From Christensenellaceae bacterium (GTDB lineage Bacteria > Bacillota > Clostridia > Christensenellales > Christensenellaceae): a stretch of 39,721 nucleotides of DNA. Position 1 is the first letter of the stretch, and each line of letters starts with the position of its first letter. A program made the translations under genes and the position numbers. Positions 15,607-24,471 of the stretch are shown here, one piece after another. The DNA is taken from the NCBI GenBank assembly GCA_017523755.1, contig JAFWWA010000036.1, forward strand, positions 1 to 39,721, in the 5' to 3' direction. The notes beneath the pieces were generated by a model. The model saw nothing but the letters and a program-made list of their open reading frames with translations. It was not told the DNA's origin and did no database searches.

Positions 15607-17655
15607 TTGAAAAATATAGAGATACTCGCCCCTGCCGGCGGTATGCAGCAGATAATCGCCGCGTGCAGGTCAGGCGCTGATGCAGTATATTTCGGATCCA
15701 AAAACTTCAATGCAAGAAGAAACGCTGATAATTTTGACGACCTTAAAAGCGTCATTTCATATTGCCATGCCAGAAACGTAAAATGCTACATAACCTTCAA
15801 TACGCTTCTGTTCGACGGCGAGATGGTCAGAGCTGTAAATGAAGCGGAGGATATCGTAAGAAGCGGAGCTGATGCCGTCATCCTTCAGGATCTGGCAGCG
15901 GCGGATATCTTTAAAAAGATATGCCCTGACATCCCTCTTTTTGCTTCTACACAGATGAGCGTACATAACATATCCGGCGTCCGTATTCTGGAGGATTCAG
16001 GTTTCTCAAGGATAGTACTTGCAAGGGAACTGTCAAAGAAAGAGATACAGCGTATCTCCGAATCCACATCCGTGGAGCTTGAGGCTTTCGTTCATGGAGC
16101 ACACTGCATGTCCCTGTCAGGTCAGTGTTATCTTTCCTCTCTTCTGGGGCAAAGAAGCGGAAACCGCGGACTGTGTGCCCAGCCCTGCAGGCTGAACTGG
16201 AAATGCAGAGACAGAGAATATGCCCTGTCGTTAAAAGACCTTTCCCTTATAACAAGGATCCGGGAACTGGAGGATATAGGCATAACTTCCCTGAAGATAG
16301 AAGGCAGGATGAAAAGACCTGAATATGTTGCGGCTGCCGTAAGAGAATGCGTAAAAGCAAGAATCGGTGAAAAGCCCGACATGGAACTGCTCGAGCATGT
16401 ATTCTCCAGAAGTGGTTTTACGGACGGATATTTTTCAGGCAGACTGAATTCGACCATGTTCGGTATAAGAACCGAGGAAGATGTCAGAAACACCTCGGGT
16501 ATCCTTGGATCGATTGCTGAAACATATAAGGATGAAGCAGGCAGGATCCCAGTAGTCATGAAGTTCAGCGCGCAGGCAGGAAGACCGGCTGTACTCGATG
16601 TTACTGACGGAAAAAACAGCTCGCATGTTTCAGGGCCCGTACCTGAAAAAGCCGTAAATATACCTGCGACGGAACAAATGATCAGACAGAATCTTCAGAA
16701 ATGCGGAGGAACTGTTTTTATTCCCACGATAGAATCCTGCAGTGTCGAAGAAGGTATTTTTCTGTCAAGAGCCGCTATAAACAGCATGCGGCAGAAGGCA
16801 TTGTCAGAGATTATGGATAAAAGGGAAAGCATTCCCGACAAAGCAGTACGCAATTATGAAGCCGATGTATTTGAGGATGTTCTACCCGGTGAAAAGCCGA
16901 TGCGCAGGATACTCCTTTCATCTTTTGAACAGTTTTCCGAAGAACTTGCTGAAAACGCCTCGCTTATCGGTCTGTATCCGGATGATATCATCGGCAATCT
17001 TAACAAGCTTTCCCAATACATAAAAAAGATCGCGGTCAGGATCCCGGGCTTCATATCGCCCCTTGACGAACCGGATGTATCGGCCAGGCTCTCATCGCTT
17101 TATAAAGCAGGGATAAGGCATGCATTCGTTTCCAACATATCAGGGATATATCTCGCCGGCAAATATGAGCTAATATCTCACGGGACATCCAGCCTCAACA
17201 TAACGAATACCATAGCCATGAATGAGATCAGAAAGTATGGCGTTGCCGATCAGGAATACTCTATCGAAGTCAGTCTGAAGGATATCTCAAAAATGCGGCG
17301 TCCGATCAAAACAGCTCTTCTTGTATACGGATATCTTCCGCTGATGATAACAAGAAGCTGCCCTGCAGCAGGAATTAAAGGCTGCATAAACTGCAGTTCA
17401 TCTCCCGTTCTTAAAGACAGGACAAAAAGAGAGTTCACCGTATTCTGCCATGGACACAGATATCAGGAAATACTCAACAGCTGTCCTTTATGGATGGCAG
17501 ACAAGTCCGGGGATATAAAGGAAATAGACTATGCAGATTTTCTTTTTACGACCGAGAACAGAGATGAATGCTTAAGAGTTCTGAAAATGTATGATAAAAA
17601 TGTAAAAGCAGGCTCTGATTTTACAAGAGGACTGTATTATAAGGAAGTCCTCTGA
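15607..17655 (+). CDS. U32 family 'peptidase' (TrhP/RlhA-like, with DUF3656-type C-terminal region)
   Basis: A 682-residue protein starting with TTG directly after the lplA stop, with AGGGAG upstream. MKNIEILAPAGGMQQI at the N-terminus is the invariant U32 beginning, so the TTG start is right. The U32 signature lies at about 159-176 (EAFVHGAHCMSLSGQCYLS region; C167, C174) with CAQPC at 190-194; these cysteines fit an iron-sulfur site. The C-terminal half has a second Cys cluster (SCPAAGIKGCINCSSSP, near 585-600). U32 proteins are now known to act in prephenate-dependent RNA hydroxylation (TrhP on tRNA U34, RlhA on 23S rRNA), and protease activity is doubtful for most. Which RNA this one modifies is not readable. 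Confidence 0.88.
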   Translation: MKNIEILAPAGGMQQIIAACRSGADAVYFGSKNFNARRNADNFDDLKSVISYCHARNVKCYITFNTLLFDGEMVRAVNEAEDIVRSGADAVILQDLAAADIFKKICPDIPLFASTQMSVHNISGVRILEDSGFSRIVLARELSKKEIQRISESTSVELEAFVHGAHCMSLSGQCYLSSLLGQRSGNRGLCAQPCRLNWKCRDREYALSLKDLSLITRIRELEDIGITSLKIEGRMKRPEYVAAAVRECVKARIGEKPDMELLEHVFSRSGFTDGYFSGRLNSTMFGIRTEEDVRNTSGILGSIAETYKDEAGRIPVVMKFSAQAGRPAVLDVTDGKNSSHVSGPVPEKAVNIPATEQMIRQNLQKCGGTVFIPTIESCSVEEGIFLSRAAINSMRQKALSEIMDKRESIPDKAVRNYEADVFEDVLPGEKPMRRILLSSFEQFSEELAENASLIGLYPDDIIGNLNKLSQYIKKIAVRIPGFISPLDEPDVSARLSSLYKAGIRHAFVSNISGIYLAGKYELISHGTSSLNITNTIAMNEIRKYGVADQEYSIEVSLKDISKMRRPIKTALLVYGYLPLMITRSCPAAGIKGCINCSSSPVLKDRTKREFTVFCHGHRYQEILNSCPLWMADKSGDIKEIDYADFLFTTENRDECLRVLKMYDKNVKAGSDFTRGLYYKEVL

Positions 17656-17670
17656 TCACAGCTTAAAAGC

Positions 17671-17705
17671 AGAGACCGGTATGGTAACGATCCATACCGG
17701 TCTCT
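17671..17705. terminator. bidirectional intrinsic terminator
   Basis: AGAGACCGGTATGG (17671-17684) pairs perfectly with CCATACCGGTCTCT (17692-17705) around a 7-base loop. It lies between the convergent U32 gene and aldo/keto reductase gene, with T-rich flanks on the minus side. Confidence 0.9.
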
Positions 17706-17720
17706 TTACTACATGATTCT

Positions 17721-18557
17721 TTATCTGAAGTTTGAAGTATTCGGATCACCGCATGTCCTGATGCCTTTGTTAAGTGTCGCAATCCTTTCCATATCTTCCT
17801 TTGAAAGCTCAAAATCAAAAATATCCTGATTTTCAATAATCCTTTCCTTATGGACGGATTTTGTAAGTATCCTTACTCCAAGCTGGAACAGGAATCTCAG
17901 CGTGACCTGAGCATTTGTCTTTCCATATTTTCTTCCTATCTCCGCTATCAGCTCATTATGGAGTATCTCTCCTCCGTTCATAAGCGGGCTGTAAGCTTCG
18001 ATTAGGATCCCATGATCACTGCAGTAATCCATAAGATCATGCTGGATCAGCATGGGATGCATCTCTATCTGATTGACGGCAGGAGTGATATGGCAGTTTT
18101 TGCGGAGCTCTTCAAGAAATTCAATTGTAAAATTACATACTCCGATGGCTCTTACCTTTCCCTCCTCATAGAGCATCTCCATTGCTTTGAATGTCTCTAC
18201 ATAATCGTTGTATTTCGGTGTGGGCCAATGAATAAGGAGTTCATCTATATAACCGATATCAAGTCTTTCCATAGAGCCTTCATAGCCTTTGATCGTATTC
18301 TCAAAGCCATGGTCTCCGTTCCAGATCTTTGTAGTTACATAAAGCTCTTCTCTCGGTATCCCGCAGGTGCGGATGCCTTCTCCGACGCTTTCTTCATTCC
18401 TGTATGCTTTTGCAGTATCGATCGATCTGTAGCCTGCATCGACAGCATACTTGATAGCATCGATTACGGCCTTTCCTGAAGCGCTTTTCCAGGTTCCAAG
18501 ACCAAGCTGGGGGACAACTACCCCATTGTTTAGAGTTTTGCAATATGGATAATTCAT
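17721..18557 (-). CDS. aldo/keto reductase
   Basis: A 278-residue NADPH-dependent carbonyl reductase with a TIM-barrel fold. The catalytic tetrad is visible: D47 and Y52 (DTAKAYRNE), K77 (TTKIWN) and H110 (LIHWPTP). NGVVVPQLGLGTW at the N-terminus and AYSPLMNGG in the barrel are typical of the AKR5/2,5-diketo-D-gluconate reductase-like group. The terminal 'FDFELSKEDMERI' also fits. ATG 18557 is preceded by GGAGAGG; an upstream start at 18590 adds a non-homologous tail. It has its own promoter and terminator, so it is monocistronic. The physiological substrate is not evident. Confidence 0.92.
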   Translation of the reverse strand: MNYPYCKTLNNGVVVPQLGLGTWKSASGKAVIDAIKYAVDAGYRSIDTAKAYRNEESVGEGIRTCGIPREELYVTTKIWNGDHGFENTIKGYEGSMERLDIGYIDELLIHWPTPKYNDYVETFKAMEMLYEEGKVRAIGVCNFTIEFLEELRKNCHITPAVNQIEMHPMLIQHDLMDYCSDHGILIEAYSPLMNGGEILHNELIAEIGRKYGKTNAQVTLRFLFQLGVRILTKSVHKERIIENQDIFDFELSKEDMERIATLNKGIRTCGDPNTSNFR

Positions 18558-18594
18558 ATTAAGCCTCTCCTGTGATTTTATTATATGCATATAA

Positions 18595-18623
18595 ATTATA
18601 TATTTACCGCTTTACATTTGCAA
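18595..18623 (-). promoter_or_regulatory. promoter of the aldo/keto reductase gene
   Basis: On the minus strand TTGCAA (18623-18618), a 17-bp spacer and TATAAT (18600-18595), about 38 bases before ATG 18557. Confidence 0.7.
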
Positions 18624-18661
18624 ATGGGCATCAAAGGATTTCAATATATGGCCCGGAATAA

Positions 18662-18691
18662 TTGTTTTATATCCGATAAGTATGATACAAT
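18662..18691 (+). promoter_or_regulatory. promoter of mreB
   Basis: TTGTTT (18662-18667), an 18-bp spacer, and an extended -10 TG-A-TACAAT (TACAAT at 18686-18691), 30 bases before ATG 18722. Confidence 0.65.
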
Positions 18692-18721
18692 TAATTGCTA
18701 AGTAAAGTTAGGGGAGTAAAT

Positions 18722-19765
18722 ATGGCACTTTTTAATTTTCATGATGTAGGTATCGATCTTGGAACGGCGAGCGTGCTTGTATATATAAAAGACAAAGGTA
18801 TCGTAATGCGGGAGCCGTCTGTAGTGGCAGTTGACCGTATTACCGGAAAACTCGTTGCTGTCGGTGAAGAAGCAAAGGAAATGCTCGGAAGGACACCCGG
18901 TAATATAATCGCAGTACGGCCTCTTAAAGACGGAGTTATTTCCAATTTCCATGACACAGAGAGAATGCTCAGATATTTTATGCGGAAAGTCATCGGGAGA
19001 CGTCTCTTCTTCAAGCCAAGGGTCATAGTATGCGTTCCCTCAGGAGTTACCGAAGTTGAAAAGCGTTCAGTCATCGAAGCGACCGAAGAAGCCGGTGCAA
19101 GACATACCTATCTGATGGAGGAACCTGTAGCTGCTGCTATAGGAGCAGGCATCGATATACTCCAGCCGAAAGGAAATCTGGTAGTAGATATAGGCGGGGG
19201 AACAGCCGATATAGCTCTTATCTCTTTGGGCACAGCTGTCATCAGCAGCTCTATCAAAGTCGCAGGAGACAAGCTTGACGAAGCTATCATGCGCTATTTC
19301 AAACGTGTTCACAATATGTATATAGGTGAACTGAAAGCCGAAGAGATAAAGATCGAAATAGGTTCAGCTTACCCCAGAGCTTCAGATATAGCAATGGATG
19401 TAACGGGAAAGGATTCGACCACAGGTCTTCCAAAAACAGTCAGAATGACTGCTAACGAAACGATAGAAGCAATGGATGAGCCTCTTAGCAAGCTCATAGA
19501 CTTTATAAGCTCTGTCCTCGAAAGGACTTCACCTGAGCTTATGGCCGATATTTATGAGAACGGATTATGTATGACAGGCGGGACTTCCCTTCTGTACGGT
19601 CTTGACAGGCTCATAACAGAAAGATGCAACATCCCCTGCTATGTTGCTGAAGATCCCATGGCCTGTGTAGCAAAAGGAGCCGGTATCGCTCTTGAAAACC
19701 TTGACAGTTATATAGAGAATACCGTATACGATTACAGACGTGGAGATATTTACGGACAGTACTGA
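18722..19765 (+). CDS. mreB: rod shape-determining protein, MreB/Mbl family actin homologue
   Basis: A 347-residue bacterial actin that forms membrane-associated filaments and guides lateral cell-wall synthesis. The actin-fold phosphate 1 motif GIDLGTASVLVYIKDKG (10-26), phosphate 2 VVDIGGGTADIALISLG (about 157-173) and the adenosine motif MTGGTSLLYGLD (about 281-292) are all present. The length is as expected. ATG 18722 has AGGGGAG upstream. It is not next to mreC/mreD, so this may be a stand-alone paralogue (Mbl or MreBH type), and the symbol is given at family level. The 3' end overlaps the next gene by 26 bases. Confidence 0.93.
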   Translation: MALFNFHDVGIDLGTASVLVYIKDKGIVMREPSVVAVDRITGKLVAVGEEAKEMLGRTPGNIIAVRPLKDGVISNFHDTERMLRYFMRKVIGRRLFFKPRVIVCVPSGVTEVEKRSVIEATEEAGARHTYLMEEPVAAAIGAGIDILQPKGNLVVDIGGGTADIALISLGTAVISSSIKVAGDKLDEAIMRYFKRVHNMYIGELKAEEIKIEIGSAYPRASDIAMDVTGKDSTTGLPKTVRMTANETIEAMDEPLSKLIDFISSVLERTSPELMADIYENGLCMTGGTSLLYGLDRLITERCNIPCYVAEDPMACVAKGAGIALENLDSYIENTVYDYRRGDIYGQY

Positions 19766-20612
19766 TAAAGCAATAACAAGCTCAGAACTTATCGCATTCG
19801 CCGAAGATTCCGGACTGAAAGATGTTCACCTCATCGAAGCATCTTTATTCGTGGATGTTCCGGCAGACGCAAAGAGCATCCTTATAGGCTTTATGCCCTA
19901 TACCTGGAATAAGAAGGCATCCTTAGGAAGGATGCCTCTTTCAGGTTATTATCCTGTTTCTAACAAAGGTCACGATATAATTCGATCTATAGGACGTTTT
20001 CTTATATCTGCCGGTGTATACAGCGAGCCGAACAGAACAGTTCCGGAAAAGCTGATAGCATCCCATTGCGGCGGGACATTCGGTCTTAACTCGCTTTATT
20101 ACCATCCGGAATATGGTTCCGCAGTCTTTATTGCGACACTTTTCACGGGTGTTGAGCCAGAAAAGGGGTTCAGACCCAAGAAAGCTGAGCTGAATCCGCT
20201 GTGCTCCAACTGCGGTAAATGCCGGAAAAGCTGCCCCGTACAAGCACTTGATGATAAAGATATTAAAGAAGTCTGCCTAAGGGCACACATGTTTAAAAAA
20301 CCACTTTCAGCAGAATATGCCAGACATATTTATCAGCTCATGGGCTGTGAGGTCTGTCAGACGGTTTGCCCTCTTAACAGTTCTGTCCCGTTTGATTCGG
20401 ATTATTCCTTTGATATCATGACGCTGTTTAAAGACAGAAGTGAACTGGCTCAGATGATCGGCAGGAATTATGCCCGTAAAACGATCGTTCTTCAGCAGGT
20501 TATCGCATATGCAGCAAATACCGGATTCAAAGGATGCATAGATGAAGTGGAAGCTCTGAAATACGATCCGATGCTAAAGCCGGTATGCGATTATTATCTT
20601 AGTCTTGTTTGA
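19740..20612 (+). CDS. QueG-like protein with double 4Fe-4S cluster
   Basis: A 290-residue protein related to epoxyqueuosine reductase (QueG). The region VPEKLIASHCGGTFGLNSLY (101-120) with HPEYGSAVF aligns with the QueG 'PlxEKxxAxxAGLGxxGKNxLL...GSxvfL' block. The Fe-S motifs are CSNCGKCRKSCP (155-166), C179 and CEVCQTVCP (203-211). It is shorter than typical QueG (about 310-380), and where QueG carries its catalytic Asp just before this block this protein has EPNRT, so it may not be an authentic queuosine enzyme. The only available start is GTG 19740, inside the mreB 3' end and with a poor ribosome binding site, which suggests coupled translation. Substrate unresolved. Confidence 0.72.
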   Translation: MEIFTDSTDKAITSSELIAFAEDSGLKDVHLIEASLFVDVPADAKSILIGFMPYTWNKKASLGRMPLSGYYPVSNKGHDIIRSIGRFLISAGVYSEPNRTVPEKLIASHCGGTFGLNSLYYHPEYGSAVFIATLFTGVEPEKGFRPKKAELNPLCSNCGKCRKSCPVQALDDKDIKEVCLRAHMFKKPLSAEYARHIYQLMGCEVCQTVCPLNSSVPFDSDYSFDIMTLFKDRSELAQMIGRNYARKTIVLQQVIAYAANTGFKGCIDEVEALKYDPMLKPVCDYYLSLV

Positions 20613-20637
20613 CTTATGGAAGTCATTGTATTATAAT
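20609..20637 (+). promoter_or_regulatory. promoter of tRNA-Leu
   Basis: TTGACT (20609-20614), a 17-bp spacer and a perfect TATAAT (20632-20637), 10 bases before the tRNA. The -35 overlaps the stop codon of the QueG-like gene. Confidence 0.8.
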
Positions 20638-20646
20638 TTTCAATAT

Positions 20647-20735
20647 GCTGGAGTGGCGGAACAGGCAGACGCAACGGACTTAAAATCCGTCGGGACTAAA
20701 ATCTCGTACCGGTTCGATTCCGGTCTTCAGCACCA
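20647..20735 (+). tRNA. tRNA-Leu (anticodon TAA)
   Basis: An 89-base class II tRNA with a long variable arm. Acceptor arms GCTGGAG and CTTCAGC (one G-U pair), anticodon stem-loop with CGGACT-TAA-AATCCG, variable arm around CGGGACTAAAATCTCG, T arm ACCGG/CCGGT with TTCGATT, discriminator A and an encoded CCA (20733-20735). Confidence 0.96.
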
Positions 20736-20736
20736 A

Positions 20737-20766
20737 AAAAAAGCACCTGTTACCAGATGCTTTTTT
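20737..20766. terminator. bidirectional terminator between tRNA-Leu and nadE
   Basis: AAAAAAGCA followed by CTG pairs with CAG and TGCTTTTTT, with one mismatch, around a short loop. T runs lie on both strands, so it can end both the tRNA transcript and the convergent nadE operon. Confidence 0.8.
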
Positions 20767-20779
20767 ATTTTAGCTCATC

Positions 20780-22669
20780 TTAATCCAGTATATTGGAAGA
20801 TGCATCTGACGGCATCCTCAGATCTCCTCTAGGAGACAGCCCTACCGTTCCGGTCTTAGGCCCGTCAGGAAGACAGGACCTTTTGAACTGCTGTGTAAAG
20901 AATCTTCTTATGAATATGTCATATGTCTTCTTTATCAGTTCATCTGAATACGTATCTTTAAACGCATGAGAAGCAAGATAGACAGCCTTCTCTCCTGAGA
21001 ATCCGTACCTTATATAATTGTAGAGGAAGAAATCATGGAGCTCGTACGGCCCAAGTATATCCTCGGTCATCTGCTGCAGCTCACCATCCTTAGGCGGAAG
21101 CAGTTCGGGGCTCACAGGCGTATCTACCACGTCTATCAGGACCTTTTTAAGCTTCTCGTCACTCTGCTTCAATGCAAAATCAGTAACTATCGCACGTATC
21201 AGAGTCTTGGGAACAGAAGCATTTACCCCATACATTGACATATGATCGCCATTATATGTTGCCCATCCCAGTGCAAGCTCGCTGAGATCGCCTGTTCCTA
21301 TCACTATACCGTTGACTTTATTGGCGAGATCCATAAGCACCTGGGTCCTCTCACGCGCCTGGCTGTTCTCATAAACACTGTTATGGACTGAACTGTCAAA
21401 AGAAATATCACTGAAATGCTGCTCCACTGATGCCTTTATATTGATCTCCGTGAGACTTACTCCGAATGCATCAGCAAGATCGACAGCATTATCATGCGTT
21501 CTCTCTGATGTACCGAAACAGGGCATCGTTACGGCACTGATATGCTTTCTTGAAATTCCCAGTTCATCAAAGGCAAGTACAGTGACTATTAGCGCCAGAG
21601 TGGAATCTATGCCTCCCGATATTCCCAGAACAGCATTTTTGATATGCGTGTGTTTAAGTCTTTTTATAAGGCCGTATTTCTGTATCGACAGAACTTCCGC
21701 ACATCTCTGTTCTCTCATATCAGGTTCTGATGGGACAAACGGCATGGGATCGACAGGTCTTGAGATATCATAATCAGTATGATCAAGATCAAAGGTTATT
21801 ATCATATGATCGTCATCATCATATGAAAACACACTGTTCTTAAGCCTTTCATTCTCGATCCTGTCAACATCGATCTCCGTAATTACGATATTGTCTTTAT
21901 ATAATTCAGATTCCTTAAGTATCCTGCCCTTTTCAGCTATCACTTTCATCCCCGAGAAAACCAGGTCTGTACTGGATTCTCCCGGTCCAGCTTCTGAATA
22001 GATATAGGCAGTTACGGTCCTGTCAGACTGGACCTTTATATAGTCTTTTCTTGGTTCTGTCTTTCCGGCGAGATGAGGCAACGCAGCCGGTGTAGCTATA
22101 ACCGTCGCTCCGGCAAGAGCATGTCTCTGAGAAGGCTGATACAGGGAATACAGATCCCCTGAGATCTCTACAGACAGCTTAAACGACGGCATTTCCCTGC
22201 ACTGGAGCATGATATCCGATCCGAACGGCACTATCTGCCCAAGTATCTCAACGTTTTTGATATCTTCAGGTGCAGGTTTAAAATATCTGGATTCGCTGAA
22301 AACTCCCGAGTCGCTTATTACACTTTTAGGTATCACAGCCAGGATGCTTCCGTTCTGTATGACCGCTGCAGCACTGTAGCAGGAACCGTTATGAATAAAC
22401 GGGAATCCGATCACAGCCAGGATATCCTTTCCTTTTGTGCTTTCTACGATACTTTTTAGTGATTTAAGACAGTTTATCTGGAAAGCAGACTGAAAAACTA
22501 TATCGCCGACTGTATATCCAGACAATGTCATTTCAGGAAATACGACGAGTTTGACCTGCTGCTCAATTGCTGTTCTTATCAGATCTCTTATTTTTGCTGA
22601 ATTATATAAAACATCCCCTACCCTGATATCAGGTGTTGCTGCTGCCACACGTACGAAACCGTTTTTCAT
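20780..22669 (-). CDS. nadE: NAD(+) synthase, glutamine-type two-domain architecture, glutaminase Cys replaced by Ser
   Basis: Makes NAD+ from nicotinic acid adenine dinucleotide and ATP. The 629-residue protein has an N-terminal nitrilase-fold glutaminase domain (about 1-260) and a C-terminal synthetase domain with P-loop SGGIDST (351-357), the usual layout of glutamine-dependent NadE. Of the nitrilase triad, E46 (FPEMT) and K115 (IPKSV) are present, but the position of the nucleophilic Cys (normally in VEICEDLW) reads VEISGDLY, so it is Ser170 (codon TCA). The glutaminase is therefore probably inactive and the enzyme may use free ammonia. ATG 22669 has GGAG upstream. It lies 9 bases after ribF, as the last gene of the rimP-infB operon. 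Confidence 0.93.
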   Translation of the reverse strand: MKNGFVRVAAATPDIRVGDVLYNSAKIRDLIRTAIEQQVKLVVFPEMTLSGYTVGDIVFQSAFQINCLKSLKSIVESTKGKDILAVIGFPFIHNGSCYSAAAVIQNGSILAVIPKSVISDSGVFSESRYFKPAPEDIKNVEILGQIVPFGSDIMLQCREMPSFKLSVEISGDLYSLYQPSQRHALAGATVIATPAALPHLAGKTEPRKDYIKVQSDRTVTAYIYSEAGPGESSTDLVFSGMKVIAEKGRILKESELYKDNIVITEIDVDRIENERLKNSVFSYDDDDHMIITFDLDHTDYDISRPVDPMPFVPSEPDMREQRCAEVLSIQKYGLIKRLKHTHIKNAVLGISGGIDSTLALIVTVLAFDELGISRKHISAVTMPCFGTSERTHDNAVDLADAFGVSLTEINIKASVEQHFSDISFDSSVHNSVYENSQARERTQVLMDLANKVNGIVIGTGDLSELALGWATYNGDHMSMYGVNASVPKTLIRAIVTDFALKQSDEKLKKVLIDVVDTPVSPELLPPKDGELQQMTEDILGPYELHDFFLYNYIRYGFSGEKAVYLASHAFKDTYSDELIKKTYDIFIRRFFTQQFKRSCLPDGPKTGTVGLSPRGDLRMPSDASSNILD

Positions 22670-22678
22670 AATAACTCC

Positions 22679-23572
22679 TTATGCAAAATCCTTATAGTAG
22701 TCCCTGATCGTTAAAAGATCAGTATTCAGCTGAGCAATAAGTTCATTCCTGTCGCTCATGCGGACCTCGGGTCTTATCCTCTTATCAAAGGATAGTTTTA
22801 TCTCTTTTCCGTATATATCTCCGCTGAAATCAAATATATACGTTTCTATCACTCTTTTTTCCGAAAGATTGATCGTCGGTCTGTGCCCTATATTTGTCAT
22901 TCCTATATATTTGTCGCTTCCCAGTTCAACAGTCACGGCATAAACTCCGTTATCGGGTATGCATTTCATCTCAGGAGGATCAATATTCGCAGTAGGAAAT
23001 CCAAGTGTTCTTCCGATCCTGCTGCCTTCTGTAACGATGCCTGAAACGGAATAGCTCCTTCCAAGAAGCACATTTGCCGATTCAACGTCACCGCTCAGTA
23101 TCCTGTTTCTTATAGCAGTTGAGCTTACAGGCTCACCGTTGACAGATACCGGCGGTAAGATCACTGTCCTGACTCCTCTTTTTGATGTTTCCTCTGCCAG
23201 ATATTCAGCTGTACCTTTTCCGCCTCTGCCGAATCTGTAATTATACCCTACGATGATAGTACTGCATGAGAGCTTGTTTATAAGCTCGTCGATAAACTGT
23301 TCTCTTGTGGTCTCCGCTACCTCTTTATTGAATTCCCTCATGTACAGGACATCGATCCCTTCAGCGGAGATAGCGACCTCTTTTTCTCTGCTTGTAAACA
23401 GCTGCTTAAGATTAAGATCAAAATAATTACCCGGGATGTTTGAGAAAGTGTAAACGACGCTGAGCCCATCACCTGCTTCAGTCTTCAGCCTGTCGAGGAG
23501 CGCTTTATGTCCCAGATGGAGCCCGTCAAAAGTCCCCAGTGCTACAGCACAAGTACCAGTATTCTTTTTCAT
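22679..23572 (-). CDS. ribF: bifunctional riboflavin kinase / FAD synthetase
   Basis: Phosphorylates riboflavin to FMN and adenylates FMN to FAD. At 297 residues it has the nucleotidyltransferase domain at the N-terminus with GTFDGLHLGH (13-22) and the riboflavin kinase domain at the C-terminus with GRTLGFPTANI (about 187-197) and GVYAVTVELG. The ATG start fits the family. It lies 15 bases downstream of truB, the common Gram-positive order. No FMN riboswitch is seen before it. Confidence 0.95.
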   Translation of the reverse strand: MKKNTGTCAVALGTFDGLHLGHKALLDRLKTEAGDGLSVVYTFSNIPGNYFDLNLKQLFTSREKEVAISAEGIDVLYMREFNKEVAETTREQFIDELINKLSCSTIIVGYNYRFGRGGKGTAEYLAEETSKRGVRTVILPPVSVNGEPVSSTAIRNRILSGDVESANVLLGRSYSVSGIVTEGSRIGRTLGFPTANIDPPEMKCIPDNGVYAVTVELGSDKYIGMTNIGHRPTINLSEKRVIETYIFDFSGDIYGKEIKLSFDKRIRPEVRMSDRNELIAQLNTDLLTIRDYYKDFA

Positions 23573-23587
23573 ACGAACCTCTTTTTA

Positions 23588-24463
23588 TCAGTAAAGCGGA
23601 ATATACAGCTTAAGCAGATTATTACTGCTTTTCCCAAGGCCGTAAAAAGTATCTCCGCAATATACTCTGTACACCCCGTCTGTAATCCGGACCGTAGTTT
23701 CAAGCCCATTCTCCAGAGCCTTTTTACGGTTTTGATTTAGTGTTACAGCAGGGAAATCATTAAGATATGACTCCGGAGTCCTTATAAAAGATTGGTCTCC
23801 CTTATCGATCATCTCAGATATCTCTTCTATCGTAAAAGAATCATTTATATCAAAAGCTCCGCTTTTTTCCCTTATCAGCAGCGATATATATGCACATGTG
23901 CCGAGTCTGTCCGCGATGTCCTTCGCAAGAGACCTTATATACGTGCCTTTTGAACAACCGACTCTAAGGATGTAACTGTCAGGACCTGTCCTGCATATGA
24001 TATCCAGTCTGCTGATCGTGACGTTTCTGGGTGAGATATCAGAAATGATACCTTTCCTGGCCAGATCATATGATTTCTGTCCTGAGATCTTAATTGCAGA
24101 ATATACCGGGGGCATCTGGCTGTATTTGCCTGTAAAAAATGATAAGGCCTGAGCCAGATCCTCTTCACTGAATTTACTATCAGCTCTTTTTATCACTTTC
24201 CCCTCGGCATCAAGAGTATCCGTTTCCAGTCCGAATGTGATCTCAAACACATACGTTTTATCTTCCGACAGCAGGATATCAGAGAGCCTTGTAGCTCTGC
24301 CTATAAGTACCGGAAGCACACCCGATGCTGCAGGATCAAGCGTACCTGTATGACCGGCTTTGCTGACACCTACCATTCTCCTGATCTTCCCAACTGCAGA
24401 ATTGGATGATATTCCCGGAGGTTTTATTAAGGGTATTATCCCGCTGGAAACATTTCTTATCAT
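23588..24463 (-). CDS. truB: tRNA pseudouridine(55) synthase
   Basis: Isomerises U55 in the T loop of tRNAs. The 291-residue protein has the family motif GHTGTLDP with catalytic Asp43, then YSAIKISGQKSYDLAR (the second conserved motif) and GTYIRSLAKDIADRLG. A short C-terminal PUA-like part follows. It lies 8 bases after nrnA and 15 before ribF, in the operon. No abnormalities. Confidence 0.96.
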   Translation of the reverse strand: MIRNVSSGIIPLIKPPGISSNSAVGKIRRMVGVSKAGHTGTLDPAASGVLPVLIGRATRLSDILLSEDKTYVFEITFGLETDTLDAEGKVIKRADSKFSEEDLAQALSFFTGKYSQMPPVYSAIKISGQKSYDLARKGIISDISPRNVTISRLDIICRTGPDSYILRVGCSKGTYIRSLAKDIADRLGTCAYISLLIREKSGAFDINDSFTIEEISEMIDKGDQSFIRTPESYLNDFPAVTLNQNRKKALENGLETTVRITDGVYRVYCGDTFYGLGKSSNNLLKLYIPLY

Positions 24464-24471
24464 GTACAGAC

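Noticed and set aside
20613..20832. 75-codon open frame over tRNA-Leu
   Set aside because: It is a translation of the tRNA and its terminator.
22670..23600. Possible FMN riboswitch near ribF
   Set aside because: ribF is internal to an operon with a 15-base gap; there is no room for one and no conserved elements are seen.
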